DNA of 64,000 nt from Flavobacterium sp. (GTDB lineage Bacteria; Bacteroidota; Bacteroidia; Flavobacteriales; Flavobacteriaceae). The stretch's first letter is position 1, and the number at the start of each line of letters is the position of its first letter. The stretch covers positions 48,704 through 112,703 of the forward strand of contig NZ_JAIXYH010000059.1 in NCBI RefSeq assembly GCF_027490375.1, in the 5' to 3' direction. The position numbers were made by a program, and so were the translations under genes. Of the stretch, positions 17,101 through 25,642 are shown piece after piece. The notes under the pieces are model-generated. The model ran no database searches and was not told the DNA's origin. It saw nothing but the letters and a program-made list of their open reading frames with translations.

Positions 17101-18688
17101 GCAGTTTTCGCAAATTAGCGAAGTCGATTAAAGCATGGAAATCGTATTTAGGCGTGCGTTTGCTCAAATCGATTGCACCGTCAAAATCCATATACAAATT
17201 CGGATCATTAGCGATAATACTACCGCGGTATAACGGACTTTTCAGCTCGCCGTCGACAACGATATTCCGATAATTATAACGGTTGTATCCGAAGTTGCTT
17301 ATTTTTCCTTTGATGCTGGTATTAACGTTTTTTGAGTTAAAGCCCGAACCGTCGACTTCCGCGGTCATCGATAATAATCCAATGTCGGATTGCCCGATAA
17401 ATTTCCCGAGTTTAAATTGTTCGAACAGTAAGGTTCCTTTGTAAGTTGCGTTTTGGAAATCGTCTATGCCATTAATTTTGAGCTTTCCAGCGAGTTTTCC
17501 GGCAGTGGCATTCATTCCAAAATTCGTATCCAAATTTTTTCGACTCAACCCGATTTTTCCTTTCAGTTGAATCAATCCTAATCGCGCTACTTCTTTGGGC
17601 AGGCTTTTTCCAATCACATTCGGAATCAAAGCGCACAAGCTGGCGTAATCCGAAGTAAAGTTTTTGAGATCAGCCGTCATAAAAAACTTCTGATTTTCAT
17701 CACCAAAACTATTAAGCAACGCTAAATTACCGCTGAGTAGCGTTTTTCGAGAATCTCGTAAATAGGTATTTTTTAGCGTGAAATTGTTGAGCGTTCCTTT
17801 AAAATCGGTTCGCAATTCAAACTGATTGTCTGCAGCTAAATCCGAATAAAAGCACTTGATGTCTTTCCCCGATACCGAACCGCGAAGTTTTGGAAGGCTC
17901 AAGACAACCTTATTTTCAAAGTCGGCAAATTCGCCGGGTTTAAAATCAAGCGAGGCATTTCCAGCCAGTTCAGAATGGCTTGTTAAGAGTTTGAAATCGC
18001 TTAATTTAATTTGAGTTTTTCCGTATTTGAGATAGCCACGAAGATCTTCAACAGTAATGCCTCGGCTGTCTTTAAATGAAAGCTGATTGATTTTTGTTTG
18101 CACATCCGGGCCGTAAATCTGAAAGTTACTAATCGATGCTTCTAGTTTAGTGAAATCGACATCCGTTACATTGCGGTTTGCATCGACAACTCGAAAGCGG
18201 CCACGCTGTATGTACGCATTTTTAGCTTGAAGCAGAAATTTAGATTTCGAAGGTTTGCCGGTTTCAAAGCGATCCACGAATACGTCTAAATTCGATTTTT
18301 TCTCGCCTTTGTAGGTTTTGATGAAGAATTTTAGTGCGTTGATTCGGATATCGCCAAAAATGAGATTTCCGTCGTAGAGTTCGCGTGCGCTGAGGATATC
18401 GGTTTGTATTCGGTTGGCGAAAATCAAGGTATCTTTATGATGATCTCGAATGAGCACCGTTTTTAACTTGACACTTCCAAAGACGGTTATAGCGACTTGT
18501 TCAACCGAAATATCGGTACTAAAATCTTTGTTGAGGCGTTCGGTTACCAACGCACCAATTTTTGTTTGAACTACAGGTAAAGACAGCACAATTCCGAGTG
18601 TTAGCAACAGTAAAAACAGAGCTACTAATACCCGTGCTACAATTCGCTTGGCTCGTTTAAATTGAGATATTTTCTTTTTTTCTTCCAA
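14165..18688 (-). CDS. tamB: Translocation/assembly module TamB-like protein
   Basis: 1507 residues. One N-terminal membrane helix (VARVLVALFLLLLTLGIVLSL region, about 17-38) is followed by a very long beta-rich AsmA/TamB-type body and the C-terminal DUF490 (TamB) domain around residues 1050-1440. Family knowledge: TamB spans the periplasm and moves lipids or assists outer-membrane protein assembly. The start is TTG at 18688: an in-frame stop lies four codons upstream and no ATG is found before the membrane helix. The C-terminal tail is acidic and polar. Bacteroidota TamB is often beside tsaD, as here (divergent, 121 bp apart). Confidence 0.92.
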   Translation of the reverse strand: MEEKKKISQFKRAKRIVARVLVALFLLLLTLGIVLSLPVVQTKIGALVTERLNKDFSTDISVEQVAITVFGSVKLKTVLIRDHHKDTLIFANRIQTDILSARELYDGNLIFGDIRINALKFFIKTYKGEKKSNLDVFVDRFETGKPSKSKFLLQAKNAYIQRGRFRVVDANRNVTDVDFTKLEASISNFQIYGPDVQTKINQLSFKDSRGITVEDLRGYLKYGKTQIKLSDFKLLTSHSELAGNASLDFKPGEFADFENKVVLSLPKLRGSVSGKDIKCFYSDLAADNQFELRTDFKGTLNNFTLKNTYLRDSRKTLLSGNLALLNSFGDENQKFFMTADLKNFTSDYASLCALIPNVIGKSLPKEVARLGLIQLKGKIGLSRKNLDTNFGMNATAGKLAGKLKINGIDDFQNATYKGTLLFEQFKLGKFIGQSDIGLLSMTAEVDGSGFNSKNVNTSIKGKISNFGYNRYNYRNIVVDGELKSPLYRGSIIANDPNLYMDFDGAIDLSKRTPKYDFHALIDFANLRKLRFTTDSIAVFKGDIKGSFTGTTLDNAIGEIVVNQTSYQNQNDTYLFDAFTLSSSVDADGVKTIEMNSPEIIAGKVSGRFRFQDVVPMVQNAVGSLYTNYKPFKVKPGQYLKFNLSIYNKIVEIFYPEIKLATNTFLRGSINSDNNDFKFNFTSPNVVINNNELEQIRVIVDNKNPLYNAFIELDSIKTKYYKISDFNLINVTSKDTMRVRTEFKGGKQAQDYYNLNFFHTIDKDNNNVVGIKKSELHFKDYLWFLNESDNEENKVIFDKKLSSFDIRKLSMTHENQRMDLVGIVKDSTYKDLNLSFEEVNLGKIIPTVDSLNINGRLNGAVNIKQNKQIFEPTASISIADLEVNKEKLGQLNVDIEGDNTFKKFNIDASLENENVEAFNAEGYLAFENDQTLMDVDLRLNSFNLAAFSPLGGDVISNIRGKLSGTANVRGVVNKPEVNGRLFLENAGFKIPYLNTDYNFRENSFIDLADGRFLFQNNTLIDTKYKTEGRLNGEIRHKYFTDWRMDLRINANKLLVLDTKDSDDAAYYGTAFINGSASIVGATDALQIDVNAKSEPGTQIKIPINNAEGTGSNNFMHFLTEKEKYNLQKGITGEVSRYKGLELNFDLNITPDAEIEVILDRDTGHGMRAKGNGILLLEINTIGKFRMTGDYQVTEGSYNFKYRGIIDKRFELKKFSSISWEGDPMRARLNLEAVYTAQANPAVLLDNPSVNRRVPVNVGIIITGNLSSPEPDFSITFPTVSSVLRSEIETRLSDRDTRQTQALTLLSTGGFLSPDGVTQSALTQNLFETATGIFDNLFQNSDDKVKVGLDIVSAERTPGQQTDGSIGFNISTQINDRITVNGKVGVPIGGINESALVGNVEVQYRVNEDGTMNLRFFNRENDINYLGEGIGYTQGIGVTYEVNFDTFKEFINKIFKKKLLDRERTTDYLHDSDIETPDYLNFNDGTDDNSNSDSKKERPKGEAIPSKED

Positions 18689-18731
18689 AAATCTGTCTGC
18701 TTATCGCGGCAAAAAGCAATAGAATTTACTG

Positions 18732-18739
18732 TAAATTTG
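18732..18739 (+). promoter_or_regulatory. Possible -7 box upstream of tsaD
   Basis: TAAATTTG fits TAnnTTTG. It lies 70 bp before the tsaD ATG in the tamB-tsaD divergent gap, so a 5' untranslated stretch of about 60 bases would result. Confidence 0.45.
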
Positions 18740-18809
18740 CGCGCATTCAAATCCGAAAAGAACTGATTTTTTTCGGATAGTCAAATATAAGTCAAAATCC
18801 ATGCCCTAA

Positions 18810-19832
18810 ATGGCAGAATCAACTGTTTTTACCTTAGCTATTGAAAGTTCGTGTGACGACACTTCGGCTGCTGTATTACAAAACGACAAGGTTTTATCAA
18901 ATGTTGTAGCCGGACAAAAAATTCACGAGCAATACGGAGGTGTTGTTCCCGAACTGGCGTCGCGTGCACATCAGCAAAATATAGTTCCCGTGGTTGAACT
19001 AGCTTTGCGAAATGCGGGAATCACTAAAAATCAGCTAAATGCGGTTGCTTTTACGCAAGGTCCAGGTTTGTTGGGCTCGTTGTTGGTTGGTAGTTCTTTT
19101 GCAAAATCGCTTTCGGCTGCGCTGCAAATTCCTTTGTTTGCGGTACATCACATGCACGGTCATATTTTGGCACATTTTATCGACGAGGCGGGTTTCGACA
19201 AGCCAACTTTCCCGTTTTTGGCAGTAACAATTAGTGGCGGACATACGCAGATAGTTCGCGTTGACAGTCATTTTTCTATGACTGTGATCGGAGAAACGAC
19301 CGACGATGCAGTAGGGGAGGCCTTCGATAAAACTGCGAAAATTTTGGGATTGCCTTATCCGGGTGGTCCGTTGATCGATAAATACGCTGCGGAAGGAAAT
19401 CCAAAGGCGTTTGCGTTCACTAAGTCAAAAATTAGCGGATTAGATTTTTCTTTTTCAGGATTAAAGACACAAATTTTATACTTCATCAGAAAAAAACAAG
19501 TAGAAAATCCGAACTTTATTGAAGAGCACTTAGCCGACATCTGCGCAAGCGTACAACAAACCATTATCGATATTTTGATGGATAAAATTACTTTAGCTGT
19601 CGCAGAAACGGGAATTACGCAAGTGGCTATCGGCGGAGGCGTGTCGGCAAATTCCGGCATTCGAAAAGCCTTGAAAGCCACAGAATCTGAAAGAGGATGG
19701 AAGACCTATATTCCTAAATTCGAATACACAACCGATAATGCTGCCATGATTGGAATTGTAGGATATTACCAGTATTTATCGGATATGCAAGTAAACCAAA
19801 ACGTTGTGGCGAAAGCCCGAATTCAAATGTAA
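18810..19832 (+). CDS. tsaD: tRNA threonylcarbamoyltransferase TsaD
   Basis: 340 residues, canonical size. IESSCDDTSAAV near the start, the metal-binding HMHGH (His114/His118), ITISGGHTQIV-type nucleotide loop, GEAFDKTAKILGLPYPGGP and the C-terminal GGGVSANSGIR. TsaD with TsaB/TsaE makes N6-threonylcarbamoyladenosine at position 37 of ANN-decoding tRNAs, an essential step. The start codon of rsmE overlaps its stop (TAATG), so translation is coupled in the tsaD-rsmE-DUF4159 run. Confidence 0.98.
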   Translation: MAESTVFTLAIESSCDDTSAAVLQNDKVLSNVVAGQKIHEQYGGVVPELASRAHQQNIVPVVELALRNAGITKNQLNAVAFTQGPGLLGSLLVGSSFAKSLSAALQIPLFAVHHMHGHILAHFIDEAGFDKPTFPFLAVTISGGHTQIVRVDSHFSMTVIGETTDDAVGEAFDKTAKILGLPYPGGPLIDKYAAEGNPKAFAFTKSKISGLDFSFSGLKTQILYFIRKKQVENPNFIEEHLADICASVQQTIIDILMDKITLAVAETGITQVAIGGGVSANSGIRKALKATESERGWKTYIPKFEYTTDNAAMIGIVGYYQYLSDMQVNQNVVAKARIQM

Positions 19833-20539
19833 TGCAGTTATTTTACGACGCCGCACTTAACGAAAGCACTGAAAACTACCGTCTGAGTCGGGAGGAAAGT
19901 AAGCATTTGATTAAAGTCTTGCGAAAAAAAACCGGAGATTTTGTTCAAGTAACTAACGGAAGCGGATTGTTAGCAACCGCCGTAATTGCCGTTGCTGATG
20001 AAAACAAAGCCAATTTACAAATCACTGCTAAAGAACAACTTCCACAGCGAAAAAGTAGTTTTGAATTGTATCTAGCTCCAACCAAAATGACCGATCGCTT
20101 GGAGTGGATGTTGGAAAAAGCCACTGAATTAGGTTTTGAAAAATATCAACCCATTTTGTGTGCCCGATCTGAACGTAAAGAGTTGAAAACGGGACGTTTA
20201 GAAAAAACTGTGATTTCGGCTATGAAGCAAAGCGGACAAGCTCATTTGCCAAAAGTTGAAGAAATTCAAAAAATTCAGCAGGCAATTGCAAACTGTTCCG
20301 CAGAACAAAAGTATATTTGTTATTGCGGCGAAGCTTCCAAAGTTGATTTGTTTACGAGTCTTGAACACGGAAAAAGTGCTGCGGTATTCATTGGTCCGGA
20401 GGGCGATTTTACCCCAGAAGAAGTTGCCTTTGCACTCGATCACGGTTTTCAAGTAGCCAGTTTAGGAACAAACAGATTACGAACCGAAACCGCGGGATTG
20501 GTTGCCGTTACAACCTTTAATTTGAAGCAATTATCATGA
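19832..20539 (+). CDS. rsmE: 16S rRNA (uracil1498-N3)-methyltransferase RsmE
   Basis: 235 residues. An N-terminal PUA-like part (SREESKHLIKVLRKKTGD) is followed by a SPOUT methyltransferase domain; the knotted C-terminus carries FIGPEGDFTPEE and LGTNRLRTETAGL, the S-adenosylmethionine site. It methylates U1498 of 16S rRNA. It overlaps tsaD by one base and the next gene by four, in an RNA-modification operon. Confidence 0.97.
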   Translation: MQLFYDAALNESTENYRLSREESKHLIKVLRKKTGDFVQVTNGSGLLATAVIAVADENKANLQITAKEQLPQRKSSFELYLAPTKMTDRLEWMLEKATELGFEKYQPILCARSERKELKTGRLEKTVISAMKQSGQAHLPKVEEIQKIQQAIANCSAEQKYICYCGEASKVDLFTSLEHGKSAAVFIGPEGDFTPEEVAFALDHGFQVASLGTNRLRTETAGLVAVTTFNLKQLS

Positions 20540-21180
20540 GAAAATTGGTTTTCTTAAGTATCTTATGGACTGTAACCTATTTGGCACACGGACAAGAAAT
20601 TGCGCTCTTAAAATACGGCGGTGGCGGCGATTGGTATGCAAATCCAACCTCACTTCCCAATTTGATTAAATTTTGTAATCTAAACATAGGAACAAAAATT
20701 GCTTCGAAACCACAAACCGTCGAGCTTTCAAGTCCGGATTTGTTTTCCTATCCGTTTATCCATGCAACGGGTCATGGAAATGTAGTTTTTTCCGATGCCG
20801 AAATCGAGAATTTAAGAAAATACCTAGAAGGGGGTGGTTTCGTTCATTTTGATGATAACTACGGCATGAGTCAATATTTGCCACAACAAATTAAAAAAGC
20901 TTTTCCGCAAACACCTTTGGTCGAACTTCCGGCTTCGCATCCTATTTTTCAGAAACCTTTCGCTTTTCCTGCTGGCTTGCCAAAAATTCACGAACACGAC
21001 GGAAAAGCACCAAAAGCGTTCGGCTTATTTATCAATAATCGACTTGCATTTTTATTCACTACCGAAACCGATTTGGGCGACGGTTGGGAAAATCAAGAAG
21101 TGCATAACGATCCTAAGGAAGTTCGCGAAAAAGCGCTAAAAATGGGGGCTAATATTATTCACTACGTTTTCAACTATTAA
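20536..21180 (+). CDS. DUF4159 family secreted protein
   Basis: 214 residues with a Sec signal peptide (FLSILWTVTYLAHGQE). DUF4159 signs: RYGGGGDWY-like KYGGGGDWYANPTSL near residue 28, ATGHGNVVFSDAE and LRKYLEGGGFVHFDDNYGM. The fold is glutamine-amidotransferase-like without an obvious catalytic triad. Function unknown; members are commonly placed after rsmE in flavobacteria. ATGA-type overlap with rsmE shows cotranscription. Confidence 0.9.
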   Translation: MRKLVFLSILWTVTYLAHGQEIALLKYGGGGDWYANPTSLPNLIKFCNLNIGTKIASKPQTVELSSPDLFSYPFIHATGHGNVVFSDAEIENLRKYLEGGGFVHFDDNYGMSQYLPQQIKKAFPQTPLVELPASHPIFQKPFAFPAGLPKIHEHDGKAPKAFGLFINNRLAFLFTTETDLGDGWENQEVHNDPKEVREKALKMGANIIHYVFNY

Positions 21181-21181
21181 T

Positions 21182-22270
21182 ATGACAGCCAAAGAACTCA
21201 GCAACGGATTACTAAGAACGATTTTTATACTTGCGGGAATCGTAGCTGCATTTTATTTCTTGTCGGCTATTAGTTCGGTTTTAATGTATCTCATTACTGC
21301 GCTGGTCCTTACGCTAATTGGCCGACCTTTGTTGCGGTTTTTTAAGAATAAGTTCAAATTCTCGAATAACGTTGCGGTTGTAACTGTTTTGTTTATTTAT
21401 GTGAGTTTTATTGTTGGTTTCATTGCGCTTTTGGTGCCTCTAATTATCGAACAAGGAAATCATTTAGCTGTATTAAACATTGCCGACATCGAGAAAAATG
21501 TAGTTTCCTTAAAGAACGATTTGGTAACCTTTTTGGAAGAACATCACATAAATGCCGCCGATGAGGTAGCAAAATTTAATCCAGCTAACGTTATCGATTT
21601 CAATTTTATTCCAAATATTCTTAACAACTTATTGGGCGCTTTAGGAAATATTGGTATGGCTATCGGTAGTACGCTTTTTATCACCTTCTTCTTTTTAAAA
21701 GATAAACAGCAAATTGCGTTTAATATTCAGCGATTGATTCCAAAAGATCAGCGCGAGCGCACGGCAAATTCAATCGAATCCATCAACGAAATGCTCAGTA
21801 GTTATTTCGTTGCTTTATTGCTGCAATTGGGAATTGTGTTCGTTTTGTACTTTATTGTGTTGATAATTTTTGGAGTTCCGAACGCATTGGTAATTGCTTT
21901 TATTTGTGCAATACTGAATATTATTCCGTACATCGGACCATTAATTGCATCAGTTTTAGCAGCCTTGTTAACGATGATGAGTCATTTGGGACAAGATTTT
22001 CAAAGCGAAATTCTTCCAACAACAATTTATATTCTTATCGGATTTTGGATTGTTCAGCTGATTGATAACAACGTATCGCAGCCGCTAATTTTTTCAAAAA
22101 GCACGAATTCACATCCGTTGGAGATATTTCTAGTTATTTTGATTGCTGGATTTTTAGGAGGCGTTTTACTCATGATTGCAGCGGTTCCGCTCTATACCAT
22201 GTTAAAAATTATCGCTAAGGAATTTTTTCCAAACAATAAATTTGTTCAAATTCTCACACAAAATATGTGA
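21182..22270 (+). CDS. AI-2E family transporter
   Basis: 362 residues with about eight membrane helices grouped at both ends and a polar middle, the layout of the PerM/YdiK/TqsA family. The segment AFICAILNIIPYIGPLIASVLAAL carries the family signature (N-x-IPYIGP). Family members export autoinducer-2 or act as sodium/proton antiporters; the substrate here is unknown. It starts 1 bp after the DUF4159 stop and is followed by the methyltransferase with a one-base overlap. Confidence 0.93.
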   Translation: MTAKELSNGLLRTIFILAGIVAAFYFLSAISSVLMYLITALVLTLIGRPLLRFFKNKFKFSNNVAVVTVLFIYVSFIVGFIALLVPLIIEQGNHLAVLNIADIEKNVVSLKNDLVTFLEEHHINAADEVAKFNPANVIDFNFIPNILNNLLGALGNIGMAIGSTLFITFFFLKDKQQIAFNIQRLIPKDQRERTANSIESINEMLSSYFVALLLQLGIVFVLYFIVLIIFGVPNALVIAFICAILNIIPYIGPLIASVLAALLTMMSHLGQDFQSEILPTTIYILIGFWIVQLIDNNVSQPLIFSKSTNSHPLEIFLVILIAGFLGGVLLMIAAVPLYTMLKIIAKEFFPNNKFVQILTQNM

Positions 22271-23439
22271 TGACTGAGCAGTTGACCCAAGAAATACGGA
22301 CGTATATTTTCGAGAATCGTTTTTCCGATTTAGGCAAATTGAGTTTGTCGAAATTTCCCTTTGATGAAGAAAATAAGCATTTTGTATTTCAGCAAATTGC
22401 ATCGCGACAAAAAGCAGCAAAGAAGTTGCCCACCTACGTAAACAATCCGCTTGTGGTGTTCCCATCGGCGGTTTCTGTCGAACAAACTTCTTCGGAAGCA
22501 ACAGCAAGTTTTAAAGCCGGGTTGGTTTCGGGCGAGTCGCTACTAGATATTACAGGTGGTTTAGGAATCGATAGTTTGTATTTTTCAAAGCATGTCAAGC
22601 ACGTAACGCATTGCGAACTTAGCGAAGCATTATCGATTTTTGCAGCACATAATTTCAAGGTTTTAGGAGCAAACAATATTAGTTGTGAACACGCTAATGG
22701 ATTGGCACATTTGTTCAATAACGACAAGCAATACGATTGGATTTACATTGATCCGGCCCGTCGGGATACAGCAAACCAAAAGGTCTTTAATTTATCGGAT
22801 TGCGAACCGGATGTGACGCTTTTCCAAGATGATATCTTTAGCCGTGCCAGAAATGTTTTAGTGAAAACTTCGCCCATGCTGGATATTGCTGCTGGTTTAC
22901 GCGATTTTAAAAACGTTGCAGAAATTTATATCGTAGCAGTTAAGAACGAAGTCAAAGAATTGTTGTGGATTTTAAAATCAGTTGCGCCAGACTCACCGCA
23001 GATTTTTGCTGTTAATTTATCAGCAGACGGAATCTGCTCAGAAAAAGTTGAAACCAATACCGATTTTGTACGCTTAGCCGAAAGTTTAAACGGCTATCTA
23101 TATGAACCCAATGCAGCGCTAATGAAGTCGGGAGCGGTAAATTACTTGAGTAAGAAATACGAAGTTGCGAAACTGGCGGAGTTTTCTCATTTGTTTGTTT
23201 CTGAGGAATTACGCGACTTCCCGGGGCGAAGATTCAAAATACAAGAGGTTTTTCCGTACCAAAAAAAGTATTACTCGCATTGGCAAACTAAGAAGATGAA
23301 TATTAGTACACGAAACTTCTTTGAAACTCCAGAAGCGCTTCGAAAAAAGTTTAAAATTAAAGATGGGGGCGACATTTACACCTTCTTTACCACTTCCTTG
23401 GTTCATGGGAAAGTGGTTATTTTATGTGAAAAAGTATGA
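22270..23439 (+). CDS. Class I SAM-dependent methyltransferase (THUMP-like, TrmA/RlmK-type fold)
   Basis: About 389 residues from ATG 22270; the GTG one codon earlier is less likely. The S-adenosylmethionine loop LLDITGGLGIDSLYFS is near residue 90, and IYIDPARRD at about 160 resembles the (D/N)PP motif IV of nucleic-acid methyltransferases. A C-terminal THUMP-like domain (RRFKIQEVFPYQKKYYS, FFETPEALRKKFKIKDGG) matches the Bacteroidota family annotated in this way. Probably an RNA methyltransferase, fitting its place in the tsaD-rsmE operon; the target is unknown. Confidence 0.88.
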   Translation: MTEQLTQEIRTYIFENRFSDLGKLSLSKFPFDEENKHFVFQQIASRQKAAKKLPTYVNNPLVVFPSAVSVEQTSSEATASFKAGLVSGESLLDITGGLGIDSLYFSKHVKHVTHCELSEALSIFAAHNFKVLGANNISCEHANGLAHLFNNDKQYDWIYIDPARRDTANQKVFNLSDCEPDVTLFQDDIFSRARNVLVKTSPMLDIAAGLRDFKNVAEIYIVAVKNEVKELLWILKSVAPDSPQIFAVNLSADGICSEKVETNTDFVRLAESLNGYLYEPNAALMKSGAVNYLSKKYEVAKLAEFSHLFVSEELRDFPGRRFKIQEVFPYQKKYYSHWQTKKMNISTRNFFETPEALRKKFKIKDGGDIYTFFTTSLVHGKVVILCEKV

Positions 23440-24008
23440 AAGTATTAGTAACGATTATTGGTTTTTTTTATTTCTCTGTTGTTTTCGGTCAAACCGATTG
23501 TAAGTGGGATATTAACGTAACCGACAGTCTTGGGACCTATCGCGAAGCGAAATCGTACCTTGTGCACGAACGTATTTTCGACGGTAAGCAAACTTTTCTT
23601 TCCTTTAAACTGTTACAATCAAACGGCACGCCCATTTTGCGTTATGAGCTGATTGAAAAAACAAAAGATTTCAGCAAGGCTGTTTGTTTCGATGCGTCGA
23701 GTAGAATATACCTGCAATTACAAAACGGAAAAATTGTAACGTTGCACTACGCCAGTTCCGATATGTGTAGTAATTTGGTTCAAACAGGTACGGCAGAATC
23801 GGCACGTATCTTAGCAGCCGATTTTCTATTCACCAAGGGAAGTATCGAATTGTTACGTGAATCGCCTGTGATTTTAATGCGTGTGAAATACACTACAGAA
23901 ACCACCGACATCATATTGAAAAAGCAATTAAAATCGGAACTTACAGGAAATGAAACTTCACCCGAGAGCTTTTTTAGTTTACATCTACCTTGTTTAGATC
24001 TTCCTTAG
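23436..24008 (+). CDS. Hypothetical secreted protein
   Basis: 190 residues with a signal peptide (LVTIIGFFYFSVVFGQ) and a beta-rich body with four cysteines. No family recognised. It overlaps the methyltransferase by four bases, so it ends the tsaD operon, and its last 35 bases overlap the convergent dipeptidase gene. Confidence 0.72.
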   Translation: MKVLVTIIGFFYFSVVFGQTDCKWDINVTDSLGTYREAKSYLVHERIFDGKQTFLSFKLLQSNGTPILRYELIEKTKDFSKAVCFDASSRIYLQLQNGKIVTLHYASSDMCSNLVQTGTAESARILAADFLFTKGSIELLRESPVILMRVKYTTETTDIILKKQLKSELTGNETSPESFFSLHLPCLDLP

Positions 24009-24621
24009 TCGCGCATAGGTTTGCATTTGAGATACTAAACTTCCGAGATTTACCGTAATTGTAGTGCCACCATTCACTGGGAAGCGGCTTAAAGCCTGCG
24101 GATCTCATAATGCTGAACAATTTCTTACGATTCGATTTCTGGATTTCAGTGAGGTTTTCATAAGTATGTGCAGCTTCAGGTCCAAAATAATCGAAAGCAG
24201 TTCCCATATCGAGTTCCACTCCGTTTTCATCGATAAGCGTTAAATCAACAGCAGCACCGCGATTGTGAATCGAACCTTTTTTGGGATCAGCCACGTATTC
24301 TGGGTTAGGCACCAAAGCAAACATGCGTTCTTGAACTGCTAAAGGCCGGTAACAATCGAACAATTTTAAACGAAGCTTGTATTTCTTCCAGGCTTTGGTA
24401 GCCGCTTTTTTTAAGGCTATTGCTGCTTCTTCGCGTAAAAAACAAGTGCTACAATCGTAAACGGCGGCTTTCAGAAAATTGTCGGAATTAGCGTATTTTA
24501 AATCGAACAAGAGCTTGTTTTCAGAAGAAGTTACTGCAACAAAAGACGAATCAGACTGGCTGTAAGCACTTGCCGTTAAGAAAAGGACGCAGATTGCAAA
24601 TCGGATTTTTAAAAAAAACAT
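23974..24621 (-). CDS. ddpX: D-alanyl-D-alanine dipeptidase (M15D, VanX/DdpX family)
   Basis: 215 residues with a signal peptide (FAICVLFLTASAYSQ). The zinc site is complete: SIHNRGAAVD gives His119 and Asp126, EWWHY gives the catalytic Glu183 and His186, and CYRP gives Arg92. The family splits D-Ala-D-Ala; in non-resistant bacteria with an exported enzyme the role is peptidoglycan recycling, not vancomycin resistance. No vanH/vanA partners are near. Confidence 0.93.
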   Translation of the reverse strand: MFFLKIRFAICVLFLTASAYSQSDSSFVAVTSSENKLLFDLKYANSDNFLKAAVYDCSTCFLREEAAIALKKAATKAWKKYKLRLKLFDCYRPLAVQERMFALVPNPEYVADPKKGSIHNRGAAVDLTLIDENGVELDMGTAFDYFGPEAAHTYENLTEIQKSNRKKLFSIMRSAGFKPLPSEWWHYNYGKSRKFSISNANLCATKEDLNKVDVN

Positions 24622-24671
24622 TAATTTTAGATTTACTAATAACGAAAGTTAACTAATTAAATTAATTAAAC

Positions 24672-25130
24672 ATGAGAAACCAAATTTTTATGAGTTTGCT
24701 GGCTGTACTATTTACAGTAGGCGTGCAAGCTCAAGACAAAACTGTGAAGCAAAAAGCAACAGAGGCTAAAGCTAAAGCAGAAGGGAAGACAGCCGCAGCT
24801 AAAGCAAAGGAAGCAAAATCAGAAGCAAAGGGAGCAGCTGTCAAAGCGAAAACTAAAGCCGAAGCAGCGAAGAAATCCAGCGAAGCCGACTCAAAGAAAG
24901 CAGCAGATAAAGCGAAGTCAGCAGCAACAGAAAAGGAAAAAGCAACAAAGGAAAAGATAAAAGCTGAAGGGAAGAAGTTAAAGGCTGAGGGTGCTAAAGA
25001 GAAGAAAGCAGCGGCTGATAAAGTTTCGGGAACTTATAACGGTAAGAAGGTATATACCGGACCGCGCGGAGGCAAATACTACATCAACAGCAACGGAAAC
25101 AAGACGTACATTTCGCCGGAAGGAAAATAG
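24672..25130 (+). CDS. Exported Ala/Lys-rich coiled protein with PBCV-type basic adaptor motif
   Basis: 152 residues: signal peptide (MSLLAVLFTVGVQAQ), about 95 residues of a KAKAEAKxAA repeat that should form one long charged helix, then a C-terminal YTGPRGGKYYINSNGNKTYI motif of the PBCV-specific basic adaptor family. Low-complexity helices of this type bind membranes or nucleic acids; the short motif is usually found in chlorovirus and some bacterial surface proteins. Role unknown. The lysine-rich composition resembles histone-H1-like proteins, but the signal peptide argues for export. Confidence 0.78.
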   Translation: MRNQIFMSLLAVLFTVGVQAQDKTVKQKATEAKAKAEGKTAAAKAKEAKSEAKGAAVKAKTKAEAAKKSSEADSKKAADKAKSAATEKEKATKEKIKAEGKKLKAEGAKEKKAAADKVSGTYNGKKVYTGPRGGKYYINSNGNKTYISPEGK

Positions 25131-25274
25131 TTGAAGTGTTGAGAGTCAAATTCTTGAGAGCGTTGATGTAGAAAAACAGCAAGTTTTCAGGAAAAAAGAT
25201 GTCGATAAGTTTGCAAATTATGCGTGAAAGCTTACATTTGCAACCGCTTAAAAACAGAAATGTTTACGAGCAAT

Positions 25275-25361
25275 GGAGAGTTGCCTGAGAGGCCGAAAGG
25301 ACATGTTTGCTAAACATGCGTACTGGAAACGGTACCAAGGGTTCGAATCCCTTACTCTCCG
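25275..25361 (+). tRNA. tRNA-Ser (GCT)
   Basis: GGAGAGT/ACTCTCC acceptor stem, anticodon loop TTGCTAA giving GCT, a long variable arm as expected for Ser, and GGTTCGAATCC in the T arm. The 3' CCA is not encoded. Confidence 0.97.
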
Positions 25362-25365
25362 CTCT

Positions 25366-25440
25366 CGGGGTGTAGCGTAGCCCGGTTATCGCGCCTGCTT
25401 TGGGAGCAGGAGGCCGCAGGTTCGAATCCTGCCACCCCGA
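25366..25440 (+). tRNA. tRNA-Pro (TGG)
   Basis: CGGGGTG/CACCCCG acceptor stem, anticodon loop TTTGGGA giving TGG, GTTCGAATCC T loop. It begins four bases after tRNA-Ser, so the trio is one transcript. Confidence 0.97.
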
Positions 25441-25457
25441 CAATAGAACCTAGGTTC

Positions 25458-25531
<74 letters not shown>

Positions 25532-25541
25532 CTACGATTTT

Positions 25542-25568
25542 AAAGCCACTGTATTGTGGCTTTTTTTG
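25542..25568 (+). terminator. Terminator of the tRNA operon
   Basis: AAAGCCAC, loop TGTATT, GTGGCTTTTTTTG: 8-bp stem and T-run, ten bases after tRNA-Arg. Confidence 0.88.
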
Positions 25569-25642
25569 TTTCCGATACTTTAGATTTTTACTTTTTGAAG
25601 TATTAAGTATTAAGACAAGAGTATCAAGTATTAAGATTTGAT

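Noticed and set aside
23974..24621. Vancomycin-resistance gene vanX
   Set aside because: The enzyme family fits, but it has a signal peptide and no vanHA neighbours, so a recycling dipeptidase is more likely.
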